DNA of 13,596 nucleotides from positions 1 to 13,596 of the forward strand of contig CAMXAS010000021.1 of the NCBI GenBank assembly GCA_947179195.1, written 5' to 3'. Positions 6,036-13,596 of the stretch are shown in pieces. Made by a program: the position numbers and the translations under genes. The first letter of the stretch is position 1. Each line of letters opens with the position of its first letter. The notes below the pieces were generated by a model, which searched no databases, had not been told where the DNA came from, and was given only the letters and a program-made list of their open reading frames with translations. This stretch comes from an uncultured Bacteroidales bacterium (GTDB taxonomy: Bacteria; Bacteroidota; Bacteroidia; Bacteroidales; P3).

Positions 6036-7115
6036 ATGAACAAGTTAGACGGCTATATCATCCGTAAGTTCTTAGGGACTTTCTTCGCGACCATCGCGTT
6101 GATCGTCATCATTATCATCGTTTTCGACATTTCCGAGAAGATAGGCGTTTTCGTGGAAAAGAACGTGCCGCTGAAAGGCATCATCGTGCACTACTACCTG
6201 AACTTCCTGCCGTTTTTGGTCAATATGTTCAGCTTCCTGTTCATCTTCATCTCGGTCATCTTCTTCACCTCGCGCCTGGCGCAGAACTCGGAAATCATCG
6301 CCATCCTCAGTTCCGGCATCAATTTCTCGCGTTTCCTCGTGCCTTACGTCATTTCGGCCGTCATCATCGGGTTGTTCAACCTCTACTTAGCCAACTTCCT
6401 GATTCCCGACATGACGAAAGACCGACTGGCGTTCGAACGCATCCATATGCGCCAACGCTATATCAACTCCGGCTCCGACATCCACCTGCGCTACGACGAC
6501 AGCACGTATTTTTACGTCGCCACGTTCCACCAGGCCAACCAAAGCGGCAGCAAATTCTGCATGGAGACGATTAAAGACCGCCAACTCATCGACAAATTCA
6601 ACTCGGCCACCATCCGCTACGATTCGGCCAACAGCCGCTGGGTCGCCACCGACTATGTGAAACGCACGCTGTTGCCCGTGGGCGAAAAGGTGGAGACCGG
6701 CCCCTATATTGAACTGGATTTGCCGCTGATGCCCTTGGATTTCGCCAAAGACTACCTCAAGGTGGAGGAGATGAACCTGAAGGAGTTGAACCAATACATC
6801 GCGCAGGAACGTATGCGGGGCTCCAACCGCGCCAAATTCTTCGAATACGAACGCTGGCAACGTTTCATGCAGCCGTTCGCGGCCGTCATCCTGACGCTTA
6901 TCGGCGTGTCGCTTTCCATCCGTCAGAACCGCAAGGGCGGCATGGGGCTGAACTTGGCCATCGGCATCACGCTGGCCTTCACGTTCATCCTGTTCATGCA
7001 ATTCGCCAAAGTGTTCGCCACCATCGGCAACTTCCCGGTATGGCTGGCCGCCTGGATGCCGCTCATTATCTACGGCCTGATTGCGGCCTACCTGCTTAAA
7101 AAGGCGCCGAAATAA
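6036..7115 (+). CDS. lptG: LptF/LptG family permease (lipopolysaccharide export)
   Basis: This is a 359-residue YjgP/YjgQ-type permease, the inner-membrane part of the LptB2FG transporter that extracts LPS and passes it to the Lpt bridge. The family layout is complete. The N-terminal LDGYIIRKFLGTFF is typical, followed by membrane helices at about 14-30, 51-77 and 100-120. The cytoplasmic segment SRLAQNSEIIAILSSG (79-94), which contacts the ATPase, lies between the second and third helices. Residues 125-270 form the periplasmic jellyroll-type domain, and three more helices lie at about 278-296, 306-322 and 334-353. The short length suits LptG better than LptF, but the two are hard to tell apart by eye. 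The conserved N-terminus confirms the ATG at 6036. It lies 25 bases after the glycosyltransferase and 27 before the GH3 gene. Confidence 0.92.
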   Translation: MNKLDGYIIRKFLGTFFATIALIVIIIIVFDISEKIGVFVEKNVPLKGIIVHYYLNFLPFLVNMFSFLFIFISVIFFTSRLAQNSEIIAILSSGINFSRFLVPYVISAVIIGLFNLYLANFLIPDMTKDRLAFERIHMRQRYINSGSDIHLRYDDSTYFYVATFHQANQSGSKFCMETIKDRQLIDKFNSATIRYDSANSRWVATDYVKRTLLPVGEKVETGPYIELDLPLMPLDFAKDYLKVEEMNLKELNQYIAQERMRGSNRAKFFEYERWQRFMQPFAAVILTLIGVSLSIRQNRKGGMGLNLAIGITLAFTFILFMQFAKVFATIGNFPVWLAAWMPLIIYGLIAAYLLKKAPK

Positions 7116-7142
7116 AGTCCTCAGGAAGAAAGGGGGAATGCC

Positions 7143-8699
7143 ATGATCAACCGATTCGTCAGCCCGTTTCTCAAACCGCGTCTCAACGCCATCGCACGTT
7201 ACGGACAGGATGCGGAAGCCTTGCAAGCCAAGACCCTGGCCGCGCTGCTCCATGCGGCGGCCAAGACCCAATTCGGCCGCGATTACGGTTTTGGCGGCCT
7301 CCGTGGCACCGATCTCGAAAGCTGGCACAACCTCTACAAACGGCACGTGCCGGTTCTGCCCTATAACGACCTCAAGCCCTATATCGACCGGATGCGGCGC
7401 GGCGAACCCGACATCTTGTGGCCCGGCCTGATCCGCAATTTCTCCAAATCGTCGGGCACGACTTCCGACAAGAGCAAATTCATCCCCGTAAGCCGCGAAG
7501 CCCTGCAAGGCTGCCACTACAAGGGCGGCATCGATATGTTCGCGCTTTACCTGCGCAACTATCCGGACAGCAAAATCCTTTCGGGCAAGAACCTGGCCAT
7601 GGGCGGCAGCCTGCACCCCTCCATCCATCCCAAAATAACGGAAGGCGACGTGTCGGCCATCATCATGAACTACCTGCCGTTTTGGGCGCAAATCAAACGG
7701 GCGCCGAGCCTGAAAATCGCGCTCATGGACGAATGGGAAAGCAAAATGGCCGCGATGACCGAAGCCGTGATACCGGCGCACATCACGCAAATGGCGGGCG
7801 TCCCCTCGTGGACGATGGTGTTGCTGCAACGCATCTTGGAACAGACCGGCAAACCGTGCATCGCGGAGGTATGGCCCGATTTGGAGGTGTTTTTCCACGG
7901 CGGCGTGAGCTTTACGCCCTACCGCGCGCAGTTCATCCAACTGCTCGGCCACCCGGACTTCCATTTCGTCGAGACCTACAACGCTTCCGAGGGCTTTTTC
8001 GCGATGCAGGACCGACCGCTCAAGGCGACGGAAGAACAGGATATGCTGTTGATGCTCGACTACGGCATCTTCTACGAGTTCGTGCCCGTGGAAGACGTGG
8101 CCGAAGACGGCCTCTCGCTCAAGCCCGACGCCCGCTGCCTGCACATCGGACAGGTGGAGGTTGGCCAGCACTACGCGCTGCTGATTTCGACCAACGCCGG
8201 CCTGTGGCGCTACATGATCGGCGACACGGTGGTGTTTACGTCGCTGCGCCCCGCCCGCATCCAAGTGAGCGGCCGCACCAAGCATTTCATCAACGCGTTC
8301 GGCGAGGAAGTCATCGTGGACAACGCCGACCACGCGCTGCAATACGCCTGCCAAGAGACCGGCGCGGAAATAGCGGAATACACGGCCGGCCCCGTCTTTT
8401 TGGATGGCCGCGAAAGCGCGTGCCACCAATGGCTGATTGAATTCAAGCGCGCCCCGCGGGACATGGCGGCGTTTACCGACTGCTTGGACCGGCGGTTGCA
8501 GGCCATCAACAGCGACTATGAGGCCAAACGCCACCGCGACATCCTGCTCAAACGGCCGCTCGTCACCGCCGTGCCCGAAGGCACGTTTTACGCCTGGCTC
8601 AAACAAATCGACAAACTGGGCGGCCAACACAAGGTGCCGCGCCTGGCCAACCACCGCGACTATCTCGACGCGATACTGGCCTTGATGCAAACAGCCTGA
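7143..8699 (+). CDS. GH3 family adenylate-forming acyl-acid amido synthetase-like protein
   Basis: At 518 residues this has full GH3 length. In plants these enzymes adenylate a carboxylic acid such as auxin or jasmonate and pass it to an amino acid. Bacterial members are widespread in Bacteroidota but their substrates are largely unknown. The nucleotide-binding motifs are present: SSGTTSDKSK at 103-112 (phosphate loop), YNASEG at 279-284 (adenine/ribose site) and YMIGDTV at 357-363, with the C-terminal KLGGQHKVPRL at 491-501. The phosphate loop has Ser-Asp where many adenylating enzymes have Gly-x. No signal peptide or membrane helix is evident, so it is probably cytoplasmic. The start follows GGGGG six bases upstream, one of few purine-rich Shine-Dalgarno-like sequences here. 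It sits between lptG and the FtsB-like gene, which hints at acylation of an envelope component, but this is inference. Confidence 0.9.
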   Translation: MINRFVSPFLKPRLNAIARYGQDAEALQAKTLAALLHAAAKTQFGRDYGFGGLRGTDLESWHNLYKRHVPVLPYNDLKPYIDRMRRGEPDILWPGLIRNFSKSSGTTSDKSKFIPVSREALQGCHYKGGIDMFALYLRNYPDSKILSGKNLAMGGSLHPSIHPKITEGDVSAIIMNYLPFWAQIKRAPSLKIALMDEWESKMAAMTEAVIPAHITQMAGVPSWTMVLLQRILEQTGKPCIAEVWPDLEVFFHGGVSFTPYRAQFIQLLGHPDFHFVETYNASEGFFAMQDRPLKATEEQDMLLMLDYGIFYEFVPVEDVAEDGLSLKPDARCLHIGQVEVGQHYALLISTNAGLWRYMIGDTVVFTSLRPARIQVSGRTKHFINAFGEEVIVDNADHALQYACQETGAEIAEYTAGPVFLDGRESACHQWLIEFKRAPRDMAAFTDCLDRRLQAINSDYEAKRHRDILLKRPLVTAVPEGTFYAWLKQIDKLGGQHKVPRLANHRDYLDAILALMQTA

Positions 8700-8715
8700 A
8701 CACGCCCCACCCGAC

Positions 8716-9033
8716 ATGAAGAAACTCTGGAACAACATAAAAAACGCCGTCTCGGCTTTCCTGCAATGGAGATACCGCAACTATGTCATCGTGGTGTTGC
8801 TGTTCCTGTTGTGGTTCCTGCTCCTGGCGCCCAACGACCTCAACACGCAGTACCACATCATCAAGGAACGGAAGGCGCAGCGGGAGCTGAAACGGTTTTA
8901 CGAAAAGGAAATCCAACGCTACGAGGAGGAAATCCATAAGTTCCGGAGCGACCCCGACTTTGTGGAGACCTATGCCCGCGAAGAATATCTGATGAAGCGG
9001 GACAACGAGGATATCTTCCTGATTATCGAATAA
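8716..9033 (+). CDS. FtsB/DivIC family septum formation initiator
   Basis: This 105-residue protein has the classic layout: a short basic cytoplasmic N-terminus (1-21), a single membrane helix (about 23-38), a coiled-coil segment (about 47-76), and a conserved C-terminal end with YAREEYLMKRDNEDIF at 86-101. Proteins of this type bridge FtsL and FtsQ/DivIB in the divisome and help activate septal peptidoglycan synthesis. Both the length and the ARE-Y-MK pattern fit the family. It begins 16 bases after the GH3 gene and ends ten bases before priA, so it is almost certainly cotranscribed with both. FtsB and DivIC are the same family under different names, so I give no gene symbol. Confidence 0.9.
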   Translation: MKKLWNNIKNAVSAFLQWRYRNYVIVVLLFLLWFLLLAPNDLNTQYHIIKERKAQRELKRFYEKEIQRYEEEIHKFRSDPDFVETYAREEYLMKRDNEDIFLIIE

Positions 9034-9043
9034 CCCCCGATTC

Positions 9044-11488
9044 ATGGCCTCCTTGTTCGCCGACCTCATCCTGCCGTTGCCGCTCAAAGAGCGGTTTACC
9101 TATGCCGTACCGCCCGAGATGCGCGGCGCGATAGCCGTGGGCATGCGGGCCTGCGTGCCGTTCGGCCCGAGCAAGGTGTATGCGGGCATCGTGGCGGAAC
9201 TGCACGACCGGCGGCCGGAACACACGACCAAGGAAATCCTGTCGCTCCTTGACGAAACCCCCATCGTGAACCCGCTCCAAATCCGCTTTTGGCAATGGAT
9301 GGCGCACTATTACCTGTGCAGCGAAGGGGAAGTCATGGCCTGCGCCTTGCCCTCCGGCTTCCAACTCGACAGCGAGACCAAGGTGGTCATCAGCCCGCAG
9401 TTCGACGGCTGCCTCGACAGCCTGACGGCCGTACAGCAAACGGTGGTCAAGACGCTGGCGCAACAGGAGCAACTGACGATTCGGGAAATCGAACGCCTGA
9501 CGGGCTTGAAAAAGGTGCTGCCGCTTATCAAGAGCCTGCGCGGACAGAACGTCGTGTGGGTGAAGGCGGAAATCAGCGAACGCTACAAGCCCCTGCAACG
9601 GGCTTATGTGGGGTGGGGCGAGGCCTACCGCGACAAGCCGGAGGCGCAACAGGCCATTTTCGACCGTCTGGAGAAACGGGCGTTCAAGCAACTGGAAGTG
9701 TTGTTGGCCTATGTCTCGTTGGCGCAACGCACGGAAGACGGGCTCGTGCAACGCGCGATGCTGACCGCCAAGACGGGCGCCGACCCTACCGCCCTGACCG
9801 CCCTCGTCAAGAAGGGCGTACTGCAAGTCGTACAGCGGCAGCAAAGCCGCCTCGGCATAGCCGAAGATGGCGACGGTCTGCGGCGCAACACGCTGAGCGC
9901 GCCCCAACAACAAGCCCTGTCCGACATCAAGACGGCCCTGACCGACAAGCCCGTCTGTCTGCTGCACGGCGTAACGGCCAGCGGCAAGACGGAAGTATAT
10001 ATGCAACTCATGGAGGAGGTGCTCGCCGGCGGCCGGCAGGTGCTGTACCTGTTGCCCGAAATCGCGCTCACAGCGCAGATGATAGGGCGGCTCAAAGCCC
10101 GCTTCGGCGAACAGGTGGGCGTCTATCACTCCAAATACAACGAACACGAGAAAACCGAGATATGGCAGGCCACGGCCGCCGGCCGCTACCGCATCATCCT
10201 CGGCGCGCGCTCGGCCCTGTTCCTGCCGTTCGAAAAACTCGGCCTCATCGTCGTGGACGAAGAACACGAGACCTCGTACAAGCAACAGGACCCCGCCCCG
10301 CGCTACCATGCGCGCGACGCGGCCATCTACCTCTCCGCGCTGCACGGCGCGAAAGTGCTGCTCGGCTCGGCCACGCCCTCGGTGGAGAGTTATTACAACG
10401 CGCTCAAAGGCAAGTACGGCTTGGCCACGCTCTTTACACGCCATGCGGACGTAAAGCTGCCGTCGGTATGGGTGGCCGACCTCAAATCGCAGAAGACGCT
10501 GTTCACGCCCTTCCTCATCGAGAAGATGACGCAGGCTTTGGCCGACGGCAAGCAAATCCTGCTGTTCCAAAACCGGCGCGGCTTCTCCAACCACCTGGTC
10601 TGCACCGACTGCGGCGCCATTCCGCACTGCAAGTTCTGCGACGTGAGCCTGACCTATCACAAACGGCAGGGGGCGCTCGTATGCCACTACTGCGGCTATA
10701 CGGTACCCGTGCCGGAGCACTGCCCCGAATGCGGGTCGCCGCGCCTGAACACGGCGGGGGCGGGCACGGAGAAGATAGAGGAGGAACTCGCCGTGCTGTT
10801 TCCCGACGCCCGCACGGCACGCATGGACATGGACAGCATGCGCGGCAAGAACGCCCACGAACGGCTCATAGCCGACTTCGAGGCGCGCAAAATCCAGATT
10901 CTCGTGGGCACGCAGATGATTACGAAAGGGCTCGACTTCGACAACGTGGGCGTGGTGGGTATCCTCAACGCCGACAACCTGATTTTCTTTCCCGACTTCC
11001 GCGCCTACGAGCGGAGTTTCCAACTCATGACGCAGGTGAGCGGACGCGCCGGCCGCCGCGCCGGGCAGGAGGGCGAAGTGGTGTTGCAGACGTATAGCCC
11101 GCAGCACGAACTCATCCGTCAGGTGATGCACCACGACTATACCGCGCTGTTCGAAACCCAGCTGACCGAACGCAAACGCTTCCTCTACCCGCCCTACTGC
11201 CGCTTGGTGCAGGTGAGCGTGCGCCACAAGGAGGAGGCCGTGCTCGACGCCGCCTGCCGCACGCTTTCCGACGCGCTGCGCCAGACGTTCGGCGCGCGGG
11301 TGCTGGGCCCCGAATACCCGATGGTGAGCCGCATCAGCACGTATTACATCAAGAACTTCCTGCTCAAATTAGAGCGCGGCAAACAGTTGGACGCGATGAA
11401 AGAGACGCTCGCGCTTATTTTGGACCGTTTCGCCGCCCTGCCCGACTACCGCGGCTGCCGGGTCGTCGTGGACGTGGATCCTTATTAG
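9044..11488 (+). CDS. priA: Primosomal protein N' (PriA), replication restart helicase
   Basis: PriA recognises stalled or repaired replication forks and reloads the replicative helicase, using 3'-to-5' DNA helicase activity. The 814 residues are complete. The N-terminal fork-binding domain (about 1-105) and a winged-helix region come first. The helicase core follows: Walker A GVTASGKT at 309-316, DEEH at 405-408, GSATPS at 441-446, GTQMITKG at 622-629 and QVSGRAGR at 664-671. Eight cysteines in four CxxC-type pairs (520/523, 529/532, 547/550, 560/563) form the two-zinc insertion. All key residues look intact. The gene begins ten bases after the FtsB-like gene and ends 84 bases before the next start. 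No hairpin plus T-run follows it. Confidence 0.97.
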   Translation: MASLFADLILPLPLKERFTYAVPPEMRGAIAVGMRACVPFGPSKVYAGIVAELHDRRPEHTTKEILSLLDETPIVNPLQIRFWQWMAHYYLCSEGEVMACALPSGFQLDSETKVVISPQFDGCLDSLTAVQQTVVKTLAQQEQLTIREIERLTGLKKVLPLIKSLRGQNVVWVKAEISERYKPLQRAYVGWGEAYRDKPEAQQAIFDRLEKRAFKQLEVLLAYVSLAQRTEDGLVQRAMLTAKTGADPTALTALVKKGVLQVVQRQQSRLGIAEDGDGLRRNTLSAPQQQALSDIKTALTDKPVCLLHGVTASGKTEVYMQLMEEVLAGGRQVLYLLPEIALTAQMIGRLKARFGEQVGVYHSKYNEHEKTEIWQATAAGRYRIILGARSALFLPFEKLGLIVVDEEHETSYKQQDPAPRYHARDAAIYLSALHGAKVLLGSATPSVESYYNALKGKYGLATLFTRHADVKLPSVWVADLKSQKTLFTPFLIEKMTQALADGKQILLFQNRRGFSNHLVCTDCGAIPHCKFCDVSLTYHKRQGALVCHYCGYTVPVPEHCPECGSPRLNTAGAGTEKIEEELAVLFPDARTARMDMDSMRGKNAHERLIADFEARKIQILVGTQMITKGLDFDNVGVVGILNADNLIFFPDFRAYERSFQLMTQVSGRAGRRAGQEGEVVLQTYSPQHELIRQVMHHDYTALFETQLTERKRFLYPPYCRLVQVSVRHKEEAVLDAACRTLSDALRQTFGARVLGPEYPMVSRISTYYIKNFLLKLERGKQLDAMKETLALILDRFAALPDYRGCRVVVDVDPY

Positions 11489-11497
11489 ACGGCCTGA

Positions 11498-11529
11498 TTT
11501 GCAGGTTCGCCCGAAAATACGTATATTTG
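11498..11529 (+). promoter_or_regulatory. Promoter of DUF4290-murA (-33 and -7 elements)
   Basis: TTTG at 11498-11501 and TATATTTG at 11522-11529 are separated by 20 bases, the best complete Bacteroidetes-type promoter in the window. The transcript should start near 11533-11536, leaving an AT-rich leader of about 40 bases with no Shine-Dalgarno sequence. A small inverted repeat, CCTG-ATTTG-CAGG (11493-11505), surrounds the -33 element. Confidence 0.75.
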
Positions 11530-11572
11530 TTAGAAATTTGGATTCTTCAGACGACTTACATAAATATTTCCG

Positions 11573-12307
11573 ATGAGATACAACACTTTAAGAAAGCCGC
11601 TTATTTTCCCGGAATACGGCAGGGGCATTCAGGAAATGGTTTCGCACGCCCTGACGATAGAAGACCGGCACGAACGCAACTTGGCGGCCCAAACCATCAT
11701 CAAGTCGATGCAGGTGCTCAACCCCGACATCCGTCAGGTGGACGACTATCTCCATAAACTCTACGACCAGCTATTCATCATGTCCGATTACAAGTTGGAC
11801 ATCGACGCGCCGTTTCCGATGCCGGACCGTCAGCCGATGACGGCCAAATGCCGCCCCATCCCGTACAAGAACTCGCCCATCCGGTTCCGCTACTACGGCC
11901 GCATCATCGAACGGCTTATCCTCAAGGCCGCCGAGATGCCGGAAGGCGAAGAACGGACCACGTTGCTGAACATGGTGGCCGGACAGATGCGCAAACTCTA
12001 CTACACCTGGAACGACGATATGCTGCGCGACGAGGTGCTGGCCAAACACCTGGAACTGATGTCGGGCGGCCGCATCCTCTACGACGAGACCATCCGCGGC
12101 AAGGTCAACTCGGCCTTCTACGCCAAGCCGTCGCCGGAGCGCAAGAACAAGTTCATCAACCTGAGCCCCTACGACAACCCCAACGCCGGCAAACGCTACA
12201 ACAACGGCCACAGCGGCTATGGGAACTACGGCAATAACCACCGCAACGGCGGCAACGGCAACAGCGGCTACAAACGCTACAATAACAACCGCAACAACAT
12301 AAAATAA
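11573..12307 (+). CDS. DUF4290 domain-containing protein with Asn-rich tail
   Basis: This is a 244-residue protein of the DUF4290 family, a Bacteroidota family with no known function. The N-terminus MRYNTLRKPLIFPEYGR is typical of the family. The domain spans about residues 1-185, is predicted soluble and mostly helical, and has no signal peptide. Residues 201-244 form a low-complexity tail rich in Asn, Gly, Tyr and basic residues, with 15 Asn in 44 positions. It resembles RNA-binding or phase-separating tails, though that is only a compositional likeness. The gene follows its own strong promoter and lies 12 bases before murA, an arrangement I recall as common in Bacteroidota. A link to peptidoglycan synthesis is therefore plausible but unproven. 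Confidence 0.88.
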   Translation: MRYNTLRKPLIFPEYGRGIQEMVSHALTIEDRHERNLAAQTIIKSMQVLNPDIRQVDDYLHKLYDQLFIMSDYKLDIDAPFPMPDRQPMTAKCRPIPYKNSPIRFRYYGRIIERLILKAAEMPEGEERTTLLNMVAGQMRKLYYTWNDDMLRDEVLAKHLELMSGGRILYDETIRGKVNSAFYAKPSPERKNKFINLSPYDNPNAGKRYNNGHSGYGNYGNNHRNGGNGNSGYKRYNNNRNNIK

Positions 12308-12319
12308 ACTGCAAACCGG

Positions 12320-13596
12320 ATGAGTTCCTTCAAGATTCGCGGACGCCATAAACTCAATGGCTGTATCACGCCCCAGGGCGCCAAGAACGAGGCCCTGCAG
12401 GTGATTTGCGCCACGCTGCTGACCGAAGAGAAAGTGACCATCAGCAATGTGCCGCTTATCCGCGACGTGCTTAAACTCATCGAACTGGTGCAATGCCTCG
12501 GCGTGTCGGTCTCGCATCCCGAAGCCCACACGTTTACGTTCGAGGCCAAACACATAGAGACCGACTTCCTGCTGACCGAGGACTTCGAACAGCGCGCCAA
12601 CGCCTTGCGCGGGTCGGTCATGCTGGCCGGGCCGCTGCTGGCCCGCACGGGACGCGCCATCGTGCCGCAACCCGGGGGCGACAAGATAGGCCGGCGTCGC
12701 TTGGATACGCACTTCATCGGCTTCGAGAACCTCGGCGCCAAGGTGGAATACGACACCGTCCGCCGCAGTTTCGACGTGCGGACGCCGGAGAGCGGGCTGC
12801 GGGGCCGCTATATGCTGCTGGACGAAGCCTCCGTGACCGGTACGGCCAACATCATCATGGCCGCCGTGCTGAGCAAGGGCACGACGACGATTTTCAACGC
12901 CGCCTGCGAGCCCTACGTGCTGCAACTCTGCCGGATGCTCTGCGCCATGGGCGCGCACATCCACGGCATGGGCTCCAACCTGTTGCAGATAGAGGGCGTG
13001 GAGCGTCTTTCGGGCGCGAACCACACGCTCCTGCCCGATATGATCGAGGTGGGCAGCTTTATCGGGCTGGCCGCCATGACGCAGTCGGAACTGACCGTCC
13101 GCAACGTGCAACGGCAGTATTTAGGCTTGATTCCGCAGGTGTTCGCCCGCTTGGGCGTGCAGACGATTTACCGGGGCGACGACCTGTTCATCCCCGCGCA
13201 GGAGCACTACTGCATCGAAAACTCCCGCGACGGCTCCATCCCCACGATTGCCGACGCGCCCTGGCCGGGGTTCACGCCCGACCTCATCAGCATCGCGCTC
13301 GTGACGGCCATCCAGGCCAAGGGCAGCGTACTCATCCATCAGAAGATGTTTGAAAGCCGCCTGTTCTTTGTCGATAACCTGATTTCCATGGGCGCACGCA
13401 TCATCCTGTGCGACCCGCACCGCGCCACCGTCATCGGCCTCGACCACGAGATGCCGCTGCAAGGCATTTCGATGGTGTCGCCCGACATACGGGCCGGCGT
13501 CTCCCTGCTCATCGCCGCCCTGTCGGCCAAGGGCGAGAGCGTCATCCACAACATCGAACAGATTGACCGCGGCTACGAGGCCATCGACCTCCGCCT
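12320..13596 (+). CDS. murA: UDP-N-acetylglucosamine 1-carboxyvinyltransferase MurA (3' end missing)
   Basis: MurA transfers enolpyruvate from phosphoenolpyruvate to UDP-GlcNAc, the first committed step of peptidoglycan synthesis in the cytoplasm. The frame has 425 complete codons and runs off the right edge, so only about ten residues should be missing. GAKNEAL at 20-26 gives Lys22 and Asn23. The active-site loop is PGGDKIGRRRLDTHF at 118-132, and Asp121 replaces the usual catalytic-loop cysteine (Cys115 in E. coli). The arginine two turns later is kept. GFTPDL at 317-322 contains the aspartate expected to act as base (E. coli Asp305). The Asp variant is known from fosfomycin-resistant MurA of Mycobacterium, Chlamydia and Borrelia. 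The ATG at 12320 is 12 bases after the DUF4290 stop, so both share one promoter. Confidence 0.97.
   Translation, partial: MSSFKIRGRHKLNGCITPQGAKNEALQVICATLLTEEKVTISNVPLIRDVLKLIELVQCLGVSVSHPEAHTFTFEAKHIETDFLLTEDFEQRANALRGSVMLAGPLLARTGRAIVPQPGGDKIGRRRLDTHFIGFENLGAKVEYDTVRRSFDVRTPESGLRGRYMLLDEASVTGTANIIMAAVLSKGTTTIFNAACEPYVLQLCRMLCAMGAHIHGMGSNLLQIEGVERLSGANHTLLPDMIEVGSFIGLAAMTQSELTVRNVQRQYLGLIPQVFARLGVQTIYRGDDLFIPAQEHYCIENSRDGSIPTIADAPWPGFTPDLISIALVTAIQAKGSVLIHQKMFESRLFFVDNLISMGARIILCDPHRATVIGLDHEMPLQGISMVSPDIRAGVSLLIAALSAKGESVIHNIEQIDRGYEAIDLR

Noticed and set aside
6387..8780. A 797-codon open frame on the minus strand opposite lptG and GH3
   Set aside because: It runs antisense to two well-supported genes, crosses their boundary, and shows Arg/His/Val-rich composition with no recognisable domain. 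This is typical of GC-rich antisense frames.
9023..11227. A 734-codon open frame on the minus strand opposite priA
   Set aside because: It is fully antisense to an intact PriA with every helicase motif; its length comes from the scarcity of stop codons in GC-rich sequence.
11489..11572. Terminator after priA
   Set aside because: CCTG-ATTTG-CAGG is only a 4-bp stem, has no T-run, and overlaps the next promoter's -33 element. A 5-bp AT pairing in the leader (11533-11537 with 11566-11570) is too weak.
11527..11757. Short 76-codon plus-strand frame before and inside DUF4290
   Set aside because: It starts within the promoter and overlaps DUF4290 in another frame, with no features of its own.
1..13596. 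Mobile element, defence system, CRISPR array, tRNA or rRNA
   Set aside because: I found no terminal repeats, transposase or phage proteins, regular short repeats, cloverleaf sequences or rRNA-like stretches. All genes look like chromosomal housekeeping or envelope genes of similar composition.

Overview
The window reads as ordinary chromosomal core DNA from a GC-rich member of the Bacteroidota, most likely order Bacteroidales. I would guess a Rikenellaceae/Alistipes-like organism, but that family-level guess is weak. Four things point to the phylum. The promoters carry the Bacteroidetes -7 element TAnnTTTG instead of a sigma70 -10 box. Shine-Dalgarno sequences are mostly absent. A DUF4290 gene sits directly before murA. 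MurA has the Bacteroidetes-style PGGD active-site loop. I see no tRNA, rRNA, insertion sequence, phage gene or CRISPR array, and no gene-free stretch longer than about 130 bases.

Layout. Positions 1-2286 (minus strand) hold a two-gene unit: a DUF819 multi-pass membrane protein followed by a phospholipid/glycerophosphate acyltransferase that runs off the left edge. A 58-bp divergent promoter region (2287-2344) separates it from a plus-strand chorismatase-family gene (2345-3550). That gene ends tail to tail with tgt (3545-4678, minus), with the two stop codons overlapping. A second divergent region (4679-4807) carries the tgt promoter and, on the plus strand, a promoter with a structured leader. 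This starts a tightly packed plus-strand unit: membrane glycosyltransferase, LptF/LptG-type lipopolysaccharide exporter permease, GH3-family adenylating enzyme, FtsB/DivIC-like division protein and PriA (4808-11488). A clear TTTG-N20-TAnnTTTG promoter at 11498-11529 then drives DUF4290 and murA, which is cut by the right edge about ten residues short of its end.

How the genes fit together. Most of the window serves envelope growth: phospholipid acylation, glycosyl transfer, LPS transport, septum formation and the first committed step of peptidoglycan synthesis. PriA (replication restart) and Tgt (queuosine in tRNA) are housekeeping genes. The gene I find least expected is the chorismatase homologue, which implies a cyclohexadiene or hydroxybenzoate product made from chorismate, under a promoter overlaid by a 7-3-7 inverted repeat. 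Other points worth a second look are the Asp-for-Cys MurA active site (expected fosfomycin insensitivity), the degenerate zinc site of Tgt, a nested hairpin at the 5' end of the envelope operon, and a GH3 enzyme of unknown substrate inside that operon.
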